Origin: Parapedobacter koreensis
GTDB taxonomy: Bacteria > Bacteroidota > Bacteroidia > Sphingobacteriales > Sphingobacteriaceae
Direction: 5' to 3'
Length of the DNA: 64,000 nt
NCBI RefSeq assembly: GCF_900109365.1
Contig: NZ_FNZR01000003.1
Location: 372,001-436,000, forward strand
Part shown: one piece after another, positions 1 through 7,997 of the stretch
How the letters are laid out: the number at the start of each line of letters is the position of its first letter
Position numbering within the stretch: position 1 is the stretch's first letter
Translations under genes and position numbers: made by a program
The notes under the pieces: model-generated
The model's input: only the letters and a program-made list of their open reading frames with translations
Database searches by the model: none
Told to the model about the DNA's origin: nothing

Positions 1-909
1 TATACAAAGACCAGCATAAGCAACCCTTCCGAGCTGTTCATCGCCGACGATTTGGCGATGAAAAACAGCAGGCAATTGTCGGATTTCAACAGCCAGTGGA
101 TCGCAACAAAACAACTGAGCATTCCGGAAAAACACACGTTTACCAACGACGAAGGGATGGAAGTCGAATATTGGGTAATGAAACCGATTAACTATCAAGA
201 AGGAACAAAATACCCATTGCTGCTGGAAATACACGGCGGGCCATCGGCCATGTGGGGACCCGGCGAGGCAAGTATGTGGCATGAGTTTCAATATTTCTGC
301 GCGCAGGGATACGGTGTGGTATACAGCAATCCAAGGGGATCCGGTGGATATGGCGAAGCATTTTTGCGTGCAAACATGAATAATTGGGGTGCTGGGCCTA
401 CCAGTGATGTGCTCACCTCTCTGGACAAGGCTGTCGCAGAAGGTTGGGCAGATACGGCCAAACTGGTGATTACCGGCGGTTCATACGCCGGCTATTTAGT
501 CAGCTGGATCATCAGCCATGACCACCGTTTCAAAGCAGCGTGCAGCCAACGTGGCGTATATGACTTGAATACGTTTTTTGGCGAAGGCAATGCCTGGCGC
601 TTGGTACCGAATTATTTTGGTGGATATCCCTGGGAAGATGGCGTGAAGGATGTGCTGGAGCGCGAGTCGCCGATCAATTACGTTTCCCAGATCAAGACCC
701 CCTACATCATCTTCCACGGTGAAAATGATCTCCGGACAGGGGTTATTCAAAGTGAAATGCTTTATAAAAGCCTGAAAGTGCTTGGTCGGCCGGTTGAATA
801 CGTCCGCCATCCAGGGGCAAGCCATGAAATCACGCGCAGTGGGGATAATCGGCAGCGCATTGATCAAATGCTACGCACGTATGAATTTTTCGAACGTTGG
901 ATAGACTAA
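1..909 (+). CDS. S9 family peptidase (prolyl-oligopeptidase type), C-terminal part
   Basis: This is the 3' end of a gene that begins before the window; the frame is open from base 1. The roughly 300 visible residues are the alpha/beta-hydrolase catalytic domain of an S9 (acylaminoacyl-peptidase/DPP-like) serine peptidase. The nucleophile Ser lies in GGSYAGY (codon 481-483), an HGGP oxyanion-hole motif lies upstream, the acid is in HGENDLR and the catalytic His in GASHEI near the C-terminus. The N-terminal beta-propeller and any signal peptide lie outside the window. These enzymes cleave short peptides, often in the periplasm. A strong terminator follows. The family is clear; substrate and location are not. 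Confidence 0.9.
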   Translation, partial: YTKTSISNPSELFIADDLAMKNSRQLSDFNSQWIATKQLSIPEKHTFTNDEGMEVEYWVMKPINYQEGTKYPLLLEIHGGPSAMWGPGEASMWHEFQYFCAQGYGVVYSNPRGSGGYGEAFLRANMNNWGAGPTSDVLTSLDKAVAEGWADTAKLVITGGSYAGYLVSWIISHDHRFKAACSQRGVYDLNTFFGEGNAWRLVPNYFGGYPWEDGVKDVLERESPINYVSQIKTPYIIFHGENDLRTGVIQSEMLYKSLKVLGRPVEYVRHPGASHEITRSGDNRQRIDQMLRTYEFFERWID

Positions 910-969
910 AATGGAATAAGTCACGTTAAATGATTTAGGTTTAGGTTGATAAAAAACATTTTGTTTTTA

Positions 970-998
970 CCGCGCTTCCCAAAGGCGCGGTTTTTTTT
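970..998 (+). terminator. Rho-independent terminator after the S9 peptidase
   Basis: A 6-bp GC-only stem (CCGCGC at 970-975, GCGCGG at 985-990) with a 9-nt loop is followed at once by eight T residues (991-998). It separates the peptidase gene from the regulator locus. Confidence 0.85.
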
Positions 999-1007
999 GT
1001 CTTTGTC

Positions 1008-1041
1008 GTTTATATACATTTTTTTGTTGTTTACACGCATT
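1008..1041 (+). promoter_or_regulatory. Twin direct-repeat activator site upstream of the response regulator
   Basis: Two copies of a 13-bp motif, GTTTATATACATT (1008-1020) and GTTTACACGCATT (1029-1041), are spaced exactly 21 bp start to start, about two helical turns. The second copy begins 39 bp before the TAACTTTG box at 1068. The same motif, spacing and phase recur at 1817-1850 ahead of the adhesin gene. It is probably bound by the adjacent regulator or another shared factor (inference). Confidence 0.6.
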
Positions 1042-1067
1042 GTTTTTCTGAAAGCTACCTAACCACC

Positions 1068-1075
1068 TAACTTTG
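1068..1075 (+). promoter_or_regulatory. Promoter -7 box (TAACTTTG) for the response regulator
   Basis: TAACTTTG is an exact match to the Bacteroidota -7 consensus TAnnTTTG. No good TTG lies at the usual -33 distance, consistent with a promoter that needs the activator bound at 1008-1041. The predicted leader is about 30 nt. Confidence 0.6.
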
Positions 1076-1111
1076 ACCATGAATTAATAGCGGAATCTCT
1101 TATCTTATACC

Positions 1112-1759
1112 ATGGCTAGTAGCTTGACAAACGTAGGGCGCAATATTTTTTTGACGTATTGCCATGAAATTGTAGGAATAGCGATGAAATGGCTCGTGCA
1201 GCAGCATTTTCCGTTTTCGGCCATTGGCGAAGCACAGAATTTTCAGGAAACGCTGAGCGATTTGCCAAAAAAACAATACGATTTGGTTGTCCTGGATGCA
1301 GAGATTGGTGGCGGCGCACATGTATTGGGTACCGTAGAGCACATTAAATCTATCAGTCCCAAAACACGTATACTGATATTTTCGGAATTGGACGAAACCA
1401 TCTATGGGCCTAAATATCTTGCGTTTGGCATCAACGGATATTTGACCAAAAATGCAGATGTCGATAGCATCGTTCAAGCCATTGAAGCGGCGTTAAATGG
1501 TGAAATTTTTCAAGGTGAAAACGATTTTTCCGCGGCGGCGCAACAGCAGGAGCCCCTTAAGTGGAGCCCGTTTGGCCTACTGTCCAACCGTGAGGCCCAA
1601 ATCGCCGATTTGCTGATAAAAGGTGTTCCGTTAATTGAGATCAGCAAGCGGATGAACTTAAAGGAGACCACCATCAGCACCTACAAAAAACGGGTCTTCA
1701 AAAAAACCAATGTCAAGGCAATAGCTGATCTTATTTCCTTGTGGCAGCGCTACAAATAA
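1112..1759 (+). CDS. LuxR/NarL-type response regulator with degenerate receiver
   Basis: The 215-residue protein has a receiver domain (about residues 11-130) and a LuxR-type helix-turn-helix (about 158-212, starting LSNREAQIADLL). The phospho-acceptor Asp (D62, VVLDAEI) and the conserved Lys (K113, YLTKNA) are present, but the acidic pair that normally follows strand 1 (ADDH) reads TYCH, so Mg binding and phosphorylation are doubtful. It lies just upstream of a giant T9SS cargo gene and probably regulates that locus, since both promoters carry the same paired repeats. No histidine kinase is encoded nearby. The start is chosen at the ATG because the domain begins within about 10 residues of it. 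Confidence 0.9.
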   Translation: MASSLTNVGRNIFLTYCHEIVGIAMKWLVQQHFPFSAIGEAQNFQETLSDLPKKQYDLVVLDAEIGGGAHVLGTVEHIKSISPKTRILIFSELDETIYGPKYLAFGINGYLTKNADVDSIVQAIEAALNGEIFQGENDFSAAAQQQEPLKWSPFGLLSNREAQIADLLIKGVPLIEISKRMNLKETTISTYKKRVFKKTNVKAIADLISLWQRYK

Positions 1760-1816
1760 TGCTCCCAATGGCGTGCTGCCACACTATGCTGTAGTGTTTC
1801 ACCTACATCCTTTACT

Positions 1817-1850
1817 GTTTACATACATTTTCCTGTCGTTCATATACACA
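1817..1850 (+). promoter_or_regulatory. Twin direct-repeat activator site upstream of the adhesin gene
   Basis: GTTTACATACATT (1817-1829) and GTTCATATACACA (1838-1850) repeat the motif found before the response regulator with the same 21-bp spacing. The second copy starts 39 bp before the box at 1877, as in the other promoter. This indicates shared control of regulator and adhesin (inference from the matched geometry). Confidence 0.6.
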
Positions 1851-1876
1851 AAATTGATGGTCGTATGATTAATCAT

Positions 1877-1884
1877 TCTCTTTG
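1877..1884 (+). promoter_or_regulatory. Probable -7 box (TCTCTTTG) of the adhesin operon
   Basis: TCTCTTTG differs from TAnnTTTG at one fixed position, and a TTG lies 20 bp upstream (1854-1856). The call rests mainly on its phase with the paired repeats, identical to that in the regulator promoter. The predicted leader to the ATG at 2098 would be about 210 nt. Confidence 0.45.
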
Positions 1885-2097
1885 TGTGTCTGATTGGACG
1901 CGCTTATCAGACAGTTGATACATACATCTATTAATTTTATTTAAGACATGAGTTTGGGAACCAAGCAACCTGGAATTGCTTCCAATTTCAGATGCACTGA
2001 GAAACTTCAATTATGTGATCACTACGGTTTTCGTGGATTAGCTCGTGCCTCTAATGACCATAGCGCGCGTTTTGAGATGACTTCAGCTTATAAAAAT

Positions 2098-5000
2098 ATG
2101 GAAAATAAACTTTTACGCGGTATTGGAACCAAGCTCTTGGTTTTCGTATTTATCCTGCTGAGCCTGCTGGATAAAACGTATGGTCAGCAGGCCAGCCTAG
2201 GCGACAATATCTTTAAGGAGGACTTTGGCCAGGCAACTGTGGGATCGGACGGCAATAGCACCCTTTGGGATGGTATTTATTTTAAGAAAGAACCGCTGCC
2301 TTACATCAGCTCGTTGCTTTTTTATAACCCTTCTAATCCCCCATCCGCTTACGGCTGGGGCCAAGACAACAATTGGGGCCCGCGTTATATCAGCAATGAA
2401 AGGCTGGTCATCGGGTCATATGCTATTGCTACCAATTCTCAAGGGTATCGAAACCCCTATTTTTACAGTGGCAGGGATCACACCGGAAACGAGCAAGGGC
2501 TTATGTTGCTGGTTGATGCCAATGTGTCTACGACACTTTATTTTGATCGGGAGATTGAAGGGCTGTGCGCAGGCACCAAGTTCCAGTTTTCTGTTTGGAT
2601 AAAAGATATTAATTCAGAAGGGCACGCCAAACCGAGTGTGACATTCAACATATACGACGGGGATCTATACAATGGCGAAAGTTCTCCTACAGGGTTATTA
2701 GCTACTTACACAAGCGGCAATCAAGATGTAATCCCCGTCAACCGATGGAAAGAGGTAAAGATGGATTTCGTCATGCCTGCTGGTGTGGGGAAAATCAGGC
2801 TGCAAATCCGGAATGCGCTTGCGCAGGAAATCGGCAACGATTTGGCGATTGATGACATCTCTTTTCGGCCTATGGGGCCGCCCATTTCGTTGGTTGCTGA
2901 TCATACCGGAGCAGTTTGCGTTGGATCACCAGCGACCTATCGTGCCAAGGTATTGGATGGAAGCGCTTATCCAACGAACTATTTTCAGCTACAGCGCCGG
3001 AAAGTCATTGCAGAGGGCAATGATCCGCTGGGTGCCGATTATGAAAACGTAGGAGAACTGAAGACGACCACTGGCACGGAAGAAGCTGTATTCACGCTGC
3101 CGTCCGTCACACTGGATGATGACAACTATGAATACCGGGTTATCGTAGCTGGCGATCCGTCGACATTGACGAATAAAAACTGCCGTGTGGCCTCGGAATC
3201 GAGCATATTGCGCGTCTATCAGCATCAGCCTACTCTTTCGTTTGAGGACAACGACGGGCAACGTGAGTTATGTAAAGGACAGTCTACCGTGTTGGTTGCC
3301 AATGTGACCAACGGCGTTGATGATAGTCAAACCTATTTCTATCAATGGGAAAAGTCGACCAACCAAACGGACTGGGAGGTCATTGACGGACAATCCGGTG
3401 CGACATTATTTACGGGTGGATTGGCGCAAACAACGTATTACCGTGTGACCGCCTACGCAAATGGGGAGGGGGGATGCCCCGGCAATGGGGTTTCGGATGT
3501 CCTCACGATCGTTGTCAATGACAATTGCAACTTCACCAGCGAGAAGAAGGTTGTGGATGCCAACAACGATGGGCTGGCACAAGCCGGGGAGCAACTGACA
3601 TATTCCATCACGGTAACAAATAATACGAATGAAAGTGCGACTATAGCCATCGTCGACGTAATCCCTCAACATACGGTATACGTTAGCAATGCGACTGATG
3701 GGGATTATTCAAATACGGAAAATGAAATCGTCTGGAACGATGTGACTATTCCGGCTGGATCAAGCATGACCGTTTCCTTCGTTGTCAAGGTTGTCGAGAA
3801 TTTGACGGGCATTTCCCAGGTAGCAAATACAGCGCTCATCACGGGTGAAGAACTGGAAACGCAGACGCCAACGGTGGTGATTGACACCGATCCGGAAAAG
3901 CTATTCGTGAGTAGAAAAACAACGGACAAACAGCGGGTCACTGCGGGGGATGAATTGGTCTATACCATCTCGGTCGAAAATACCGGCAACGTTGACTACA
4001 ATGGCATCTCGGTAGTTGATAATATCCCGGCCAATACAACCTATAAGGCAGGCAGTGCGAGCGAGGGAGCTACCATCAATGGTGATCAGCTGACGTGGAC
4101 GATCGACGTGCCGTTTGGCGAGAGCCGGCAGGTAAGTTTTGCCGTAGTGGTCACAGCGGATCTTACGGGTGTTGACCAGATTCGCAACGTAGCAACGGTA
4201 ATCGGTGTAGACCCGGAAGAGCCTGAAGAGCCAGAGGTTGAAGTACCTGTACACTCGATTGACGCCCTTGATGACCATATCGGCCAATTGAATGATTTCA
4301 ATGGCCGCGTAGACGCCATCAATGTGCTGACGAATGATGTGTTGGATGGTAAAGCAGCTACGATAAGCCAGGTGACGATCAGTGTCGTAACGCCTGAACC
4401 GAACGGCTATTTGACGTTGGATACCGAAACAGGCAGCGTGGATGTTGCACGAGGCACCCCTGTTGGTACCTATCAGCTGAAATACCGCATTACAGATAAA
4501 GGCGATACGGATTTGTTGGACGAGGCTATCGTCACGGTCGAAATCGTATGTAACGATCAAACCTGGATTAGCGGCACGGTGTTTAATATAGACAACGGCG
4601 ACAGCCCATTGGCCAACGTGCCCGTGACGTTAATTCCGCAGGGAGATACGGGCGGAAATGTACTGATGCGGGTTACGCAAGCGGACGGACGTTTTACGTT
4701 CGAAGGCATGAAGCCAGGCAGTTACTTGCTGCAAGTGCAGGATGCCAATTTAAATGCCGCGCGCGGCTTGTATCCTGCGGGAGAAAGTTCTTCCTTGTTC
4801 TTCATAACCATTGAAACATGCGTTCCGATACTGCATGATTTTCCTTATGGAGCATCTGATTTGCCTGTGCTTGGCGACTTGGTGTGGTATGATACAAACG
4901 GCGACGGGGTTGATAATGAATGGTGGGATGCCAATGACAATGGAAAAGTTGATCGCACCGATCCGGGAGCGGATGGATCCATTGACTATGCTGCATGGGA

Positions 5001-6843
5001 ATGGATGGATTTGAATGGGGATGGCCGCTGGGATGGCCCCGAGAATGAAGGGGAGTTGAATAAAGGTGGCGTAGGCAACCTGGCTTCTTTGCCAAATATA
5101 TTCGTCTCCGGACCCAATGGATACCGGGAAGAAGTCATTATCGGTTACCTCGGGTATTGGCGGCACTGGCCCGTGGTGAATGGCGCTCCGCTTTATGGCC
5201 AGTTCGAGGTAGAGTTGGTGATGGATGATGAATTGGCTAATAATGCCATCAACATCGCTGCTTCCGGAAAAGTGAAGACGTATGATGCGGCTGGGAATGC
5301 AATTGCCTTTGCGGAAACATTTAATAACTATAACTGGATGCAGTTGGCCTTGAACTATTCACAACTACGGCATAACAATCATGTTGTTCAAGGCATGTTG
5401 GTTGGCGACAGTGGGTTCCAATCCGCTGATGGCCATCGATACATCAACAAGTTGTTGACACATGGTGTACTCGAATCCATGCTGGCTGCACGGGCGGAAA
5501 CCTCGGTCGAAATCACCAATGATACGAAACGTACGACAGCACTGTCATCCGCAGCTCCAGCTGATTTGACGCTTGATTTCGGATTGATGGCCGTTACTAC
5601 GGATGACGAAGTAGGGCCCACTGCCCATGATGATGAAGGAAATACGAATCAGGGCGAACCTGTTGTCCTTGATGTATTGGCCAATGACGTAGCTGGTAGC
5701 AGTGCTTTGGCACCCGCAACGGTGCGGCTGGTCACGCCCAACACGGGCAACTTGGTCACCACATTGGAAATCGCCAGCGAAGGTACGTACCGCGTGGATG
5801 AAACCGGCCAAGTACAGTTTACACCTACGGATTCATTTGTTGGCACCAGCACGGTGAAGTATACGGTAAAAGACGAAAATGGGCTGGTATCCAACGAAGC
5901 AACCATCACGGTTACTGTCGAAGGGGGAGGAACGGAAGAAGTAGCGCCTACAGCTCATGATGATGAAGGAAGCACGAATCAGGGCGAACCTATTGTCCTT
6001 GATGTATTGGCCAACGATGTAGCCGGTAGCAGCCCATTGGCACCCGCAACGGTACGGTTGGTAGAACCCGGTACGGGCAGCTTGGTCACCACATTGGAAA
6101 TCGCCAGCGAAGGTACGTACCGCGTAGATGAAAACGGCCAAGTACAGTTTACGCCTACGGATGCATTTGTTGGTACCAGCACGGTGAAGTATACGGTAAA
6201 AGACGAAAATGGACTGGTATCCAACGAAGCAACCATCACGGTTACTGTCGAAGGGGTTGCTGCGGAAATCGCACCGACTGCTGTGGATGACAACGCGACG
6301 ACACCTTATGGGCAGGCAATCACCATTGCGGTATTGGGAAATGATCAAGTGGGAAGTAGCCCGATTGTGCCGGGTACCGTGCGGCTGATTGATGCAACGG
6401 ACAATCGGTTAGGCGCAGTAAGCATTCCCGGTGAAGGCCGTTATGAAGTGAATGCGCAAGGAGGGGTAACCTTTGTGCCGGCTGAAGGCTTTATCGGTAC
6501 AAGTACGGTGCGTTATGAAGTGAGTGATGAAAATGGCTTGGTATCCAACGCGGCGACCATTTCAGTCACTGTCGATGCTCTTCCGTTTAAGATTCCGAAC
6601 GTATTCACACCGAACGGCGATGGCAGAAACGATGTATTCCAAATCCTTGGCATAGAAGGTTTCGACCGCATGGAGATCACGGTGGTGAATCGCTGGGGCA
6701 ATGAAGTCTACCGCAACACGAACTACCGGAATACCTGGGATGGACAAGGGCTGAATGAAGGAACCTACTATTATTCAATCATTGGCCATGTCGGCGGACG
6801 CCAGGAACGGTATACCGGTTGGGTGCTTATCAAACGGCAGTAA
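2098..6843 (+). CDS. Giant T9SS-secreted surface protein with type-B sorting domain
   Basis: The protein is about 1581 residues. The start at 2098 places a clean signal peptide first, cleaved near TYGQQ; an in-frame ATG at 1948 is less likely. In order: an N-terminal beta-rich adhesion-like region and Ig-like segments (to about 470), two DUF11 repeats (about 475-717), a cadherin/Ig-like domain (717-817), a CNA-B/SdrD-B-like domain (819-920), an Asp/Gly-rich stretch with DTNGDGVD- and DLNGDGRWDG-type calcium loops (924-987), three Big-type repeats (1173-1495) and a C-terminal CHU_C/type-B T9SS sorting domain starting IPNVFTPNGDGRNDVF. It is exported by T9SS and probably attached to the cell surface through the downstream PorP/SprF partner. 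The ligand is unknown. Confidence 0.88.
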   Translation: MENKLLRGIGTKLLVFVFILLSLLDKTYGQQASLGDNIFKEDFGQATVGSDGNSTLWDGIYFKKEPLPYISSLLFYNPSNPPSAYGWGQDNNWGPRYISNERLVIGSYAIATNSQGYRNPYFYSGRDHTGNEQGLMLLVDANVSTTLYFDREIEGLCAGTKFQFSVWIKDINSEGHAKPSVTFNIYDGDLYNGESSPTGLLATYTSGNQDVIPVNRWKEVKMDFVMPAGVGKIRLQIRNALAQEIGNDLAIDDISFRPMGPPISLVADHTGAVCVGSPATYRAKVLDGSAYPTNYFQLQRRKVIAEGNDPLGADYENVGELKTTTGTEEAVFTLPSVTLDDDNYEYRVIVAGDPSTLTNKNCRVASESSILRVYQHQPTLSFEDNDGQRELCKGQSTVLVANVTNGVDDSQTYFYQWEKSTNQTDWEVIDGQSGATLFTGGLAQTTYYRVTAYANGEGGCPGNGVSDVLTIVVNDNCNFTSEKKVVDANNDGLAQAGEQLTYSITVTNNTNESATIAIVDVIPQHTVYVSNATDGDYSNTENEIVWNDVTIPAGSSMTVSFVVKVVENLTGISQVANTALITGEELETQTPTVVIDTDPEKLFVSRKTTDKQRVTAGDELVYTISVENTGNVDYNGISVVDNIPANTTYKAGSASEGATINGDQLTWTIDVPFGESRQVSFAVVVTADLTGVDQIRNVATVIGVDPEEPEEPEVEVPVHSIDALDDHIGQLNDFNGRVDAINVLTNDVLDGKAATISQVTISVVTPEPNGYLTLDTETGSVDVARGTPVGTYQLKYRITDKGDTDLLDEAIVTVEIVCNDQTWISGTVFNIDNGDSPLANVPVTLIPQGDTGGNVLMRVTQADGRFTFEGMKPGSYLLQVQDANLNAARGLYPAGESSSLFFITIETCVPILHDFPYGASDLPVLGDLVWYDTNGDGVDNEWWDANDNGKVDRTDPGADGSIDYAAWEWMDLNGDGRWDGPENEGELNKGGVGNLASLPNIFVSGPNGYREEVIIGYLGYWRHWPVVNGAPLYGQFEVELVMDDELANNAINIAASGKVKTYDAAGNAIAFAETFNNYNWMQLALNYSQLRHNNHVVQGMLVGDSGFQSADGHRYINKLLTHGVLESMLAARAETSVEITNDTKRTTALSSAAPADLTLDFGLMAVTTDDEVGPTAHDDEGNTNQGEPVVLDVLANDVAGSSALAPATVRLVTPNTGNLVTTLEIASEGTYRVDETGQVQFTPTDSFVGTSTVKYTVKDENGLVSNEATITVTVEGGGTEEVAPTAHDDEGSTNQGEPIVLDVLANDVAGSSPLAPATVRLVEPGTGSLVTTLEIASEGTYRVDENGQVQFTPTDAFVGTSTVKYTVKDENGLVSNEATITVTVEGVAAEIAPTAVDDNATTPYGQAITIAVLGNDQVGSSPIVPGTVRLIDATDNRLGAVSIPGEGRYEVNAQGGVTFVPAEGFIGTSTVRYEVSDENGLVSNAATISVTVDALPFKIPNVFTPNGDGRNDVFQILGIEGFDRMEITVVNRWGNEVYRNTNYRNTWDGQGLNEGTYYYSIIGHVGGRQERYTGWVLIKRQ
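5617..6585 (+). repeat. Three tandem ~110-codon repeats inside the adhesin gene
   Basis: Units start at 5617, 5947 and 6274 (periods 330 and 327 bp), each beginning PTA-x-DD and containing a VLANDVAGSS-like motif and the block NGLVSNEATITVTV. Units 1 and 2 are nearly identical at the DNA level over most of their length; unit 3 has diverged. This is typical of extracellular stalk repeats and is prone to recombination. Confidence 0.9.
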
Positions 6844-6908
6844 CATCAGGCATCGGCAAATATTAATAACACAATGAGGCACGTTATATAACATCTAAAA
6901 ATAAAACT

Positions 6909-7919
6909 ATGAAGCGCATTATAAGATTAACGATATTAGTAGTCAGCATGGGGATGGCTTGGGAGGCCCATGGCCAACAAAATATCCAATTTACGCAGTA
7001 TATATTCAATTCAATGAGTGTAAACCCGGCGTATACAGGGTACAAAGAAGAATGGTTCGGCCAGTTGGGACTCCGGGGCCAGTGGGTGGGATTGGAAGGC
7101 GCGCCGCAGACGGGTTTGTTGTCCATTGATGGCATCGCAGATCCCATCACCAAGCGCCATGGAGTGGGGCTGCAGCTCACGGCAGATAATTTGGGGCCGC
7201 AATCGGCCACTTCGATGTATGCGAATTATGCCTTCCGCCTGCGGTTGAATGAGGAGGACACACAGCGGTTGAGTTTCGGCATCGGCGCTGGTGCGACGCA
7301 GTACAGCCTTGATGGTACAGTGCTTGATCCGATTGAAGGGAGCGATCAGATAGTTCCTACGGGCAAGATAAGCAGTTGGATACCGGATCTCCGTTTCGGG
7401 GTGTATTACTACAATCCCAAATGGTATGCCGGTGTATCCGTGATGGATATGCTATCCGGAGACCAGACCAATAACATTTTCCGCTGGGACAATACCACGA
7501 CGGATAATATCCGCCGCAAGCGCCACCTGTATGTTATCGGGGGGGCATTGTTCGATCTTTCACCGGGCCTGAAACTCCGCCCCAGCTTATTGGTAAAAGA
7601 AGATTTTAAAGGGCCGACCAGTTTAGACTTGAATGCGATGTTTATTTTCGGTGATCGGTTTTGGCTTGGTGGTGGCTGGCGTACCGGGGTGACTGTTTTC
7701 GAACGGGAATATAACCGGATAAGTGGAAATAGCTTGAGTGGGCGGAACTCGTTTTCGGCTGTCACGCAAATCTACGTCACCGAAGCGTTGCGGATAGGCT
7801 ATTCCTATGACCATATTATAAGCAGGCTGTCGAATGTCCGCAATGGATCGCATGAGGTGACACTGGGCGTCACTTTTGGATCTAAAGCACAGCGGATATT
7901 AAGCCCGAGGTTCTTCTAA
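6909..7919 (+). CDS. PorP/SprF family type IX secretion membrane protein
   Basis: The 336-residue protein has a signal peptide (residues 1-23, ending AHGQ) and the family's signature start NIQFTQYIFNSMSVNPAYTG, followed by an outer-membrane beta-barrel ending in an aromatic residue. Members are needed for secretion or surface anchoring of the specific large T9SS type-B cargo encoded beside them, as SprF is for SprB. It lies 65 bp after the adhesin gene and 78 bp before the OmpA-family gene, in a common arrangement. Length is normal. The family call is firm; the pairing with the upstream adhesin is inferred from context. Confidence 0.93.
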   Translation: MKRIIRLTILVVSMGMAWEAHGQQNIQFTQYIFNSMSVNPAYTGYKEEWFGQLGLRGQWVGLEGAPQTGLLSIDGIADPITKRHGVGLQLTADNLGPQSATSMYANYAFRLRLNEEDTQRLSFGIGAGATQYSLDGTVLDPIEGSDQIVPTGKISSWIPDLRFGVYYYNPKWYAGVSVMDMLSGDQTNNIFRWDNTTTDNIRRKRHLYVIGGALFDLSPGLKLRPSLLVKEDFKGPTSLDLNAMFIFGDRFWLGGGWRTGVTVFEREYNRISGNSLSGRNSFSAVTQIYVTEALRIGYSYDHIISRLSNVRNGSHEVTLGVTFGSKAQRILSPRFF

Positions 7920-7997
7920 TCAACAGGTTATCAGATAGGAATTCAGAATATCAGGTATAAAAGTTAATAAAACATCTTCCTTTTAATCTTAAAAGAT

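Larger units (their letters stand above)
1760..2097. other. 338-bp intergenic regulatory region before the adhesin gene
   Basis: No gene is convincing here. It holds a small stem-loop just after the regulator gene (ACACTA 1781-1786 / TAGTGT 1792-1797, no real T-tract), the paired repeats at 1817-1850, a -7-like box at 1877-1884, and about 200 nt of putative untranslated leader. An in-frame ATG at 1948 would add 50 residues before the signal peptide; those residues look non-secretory, so I treat 1948-2097 as leader. Confidence 0.55.

Noticed and set aside
1948-2097. In-frame ATG at 1948 as the start of the giant adhesin
   Set aside because: It would place 50 charged, non-secretory residues before a clear signal peptide; the ATG at 2098 begins exactly at that peptide.
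3901-4560. 219-codon minus-strand open frame inside the adhesin gene
   Set aside because: It lies wholly within a well-supported coding region, has no recognisable domain or promoter, and follows from repeat-biased codon use on the other strand.
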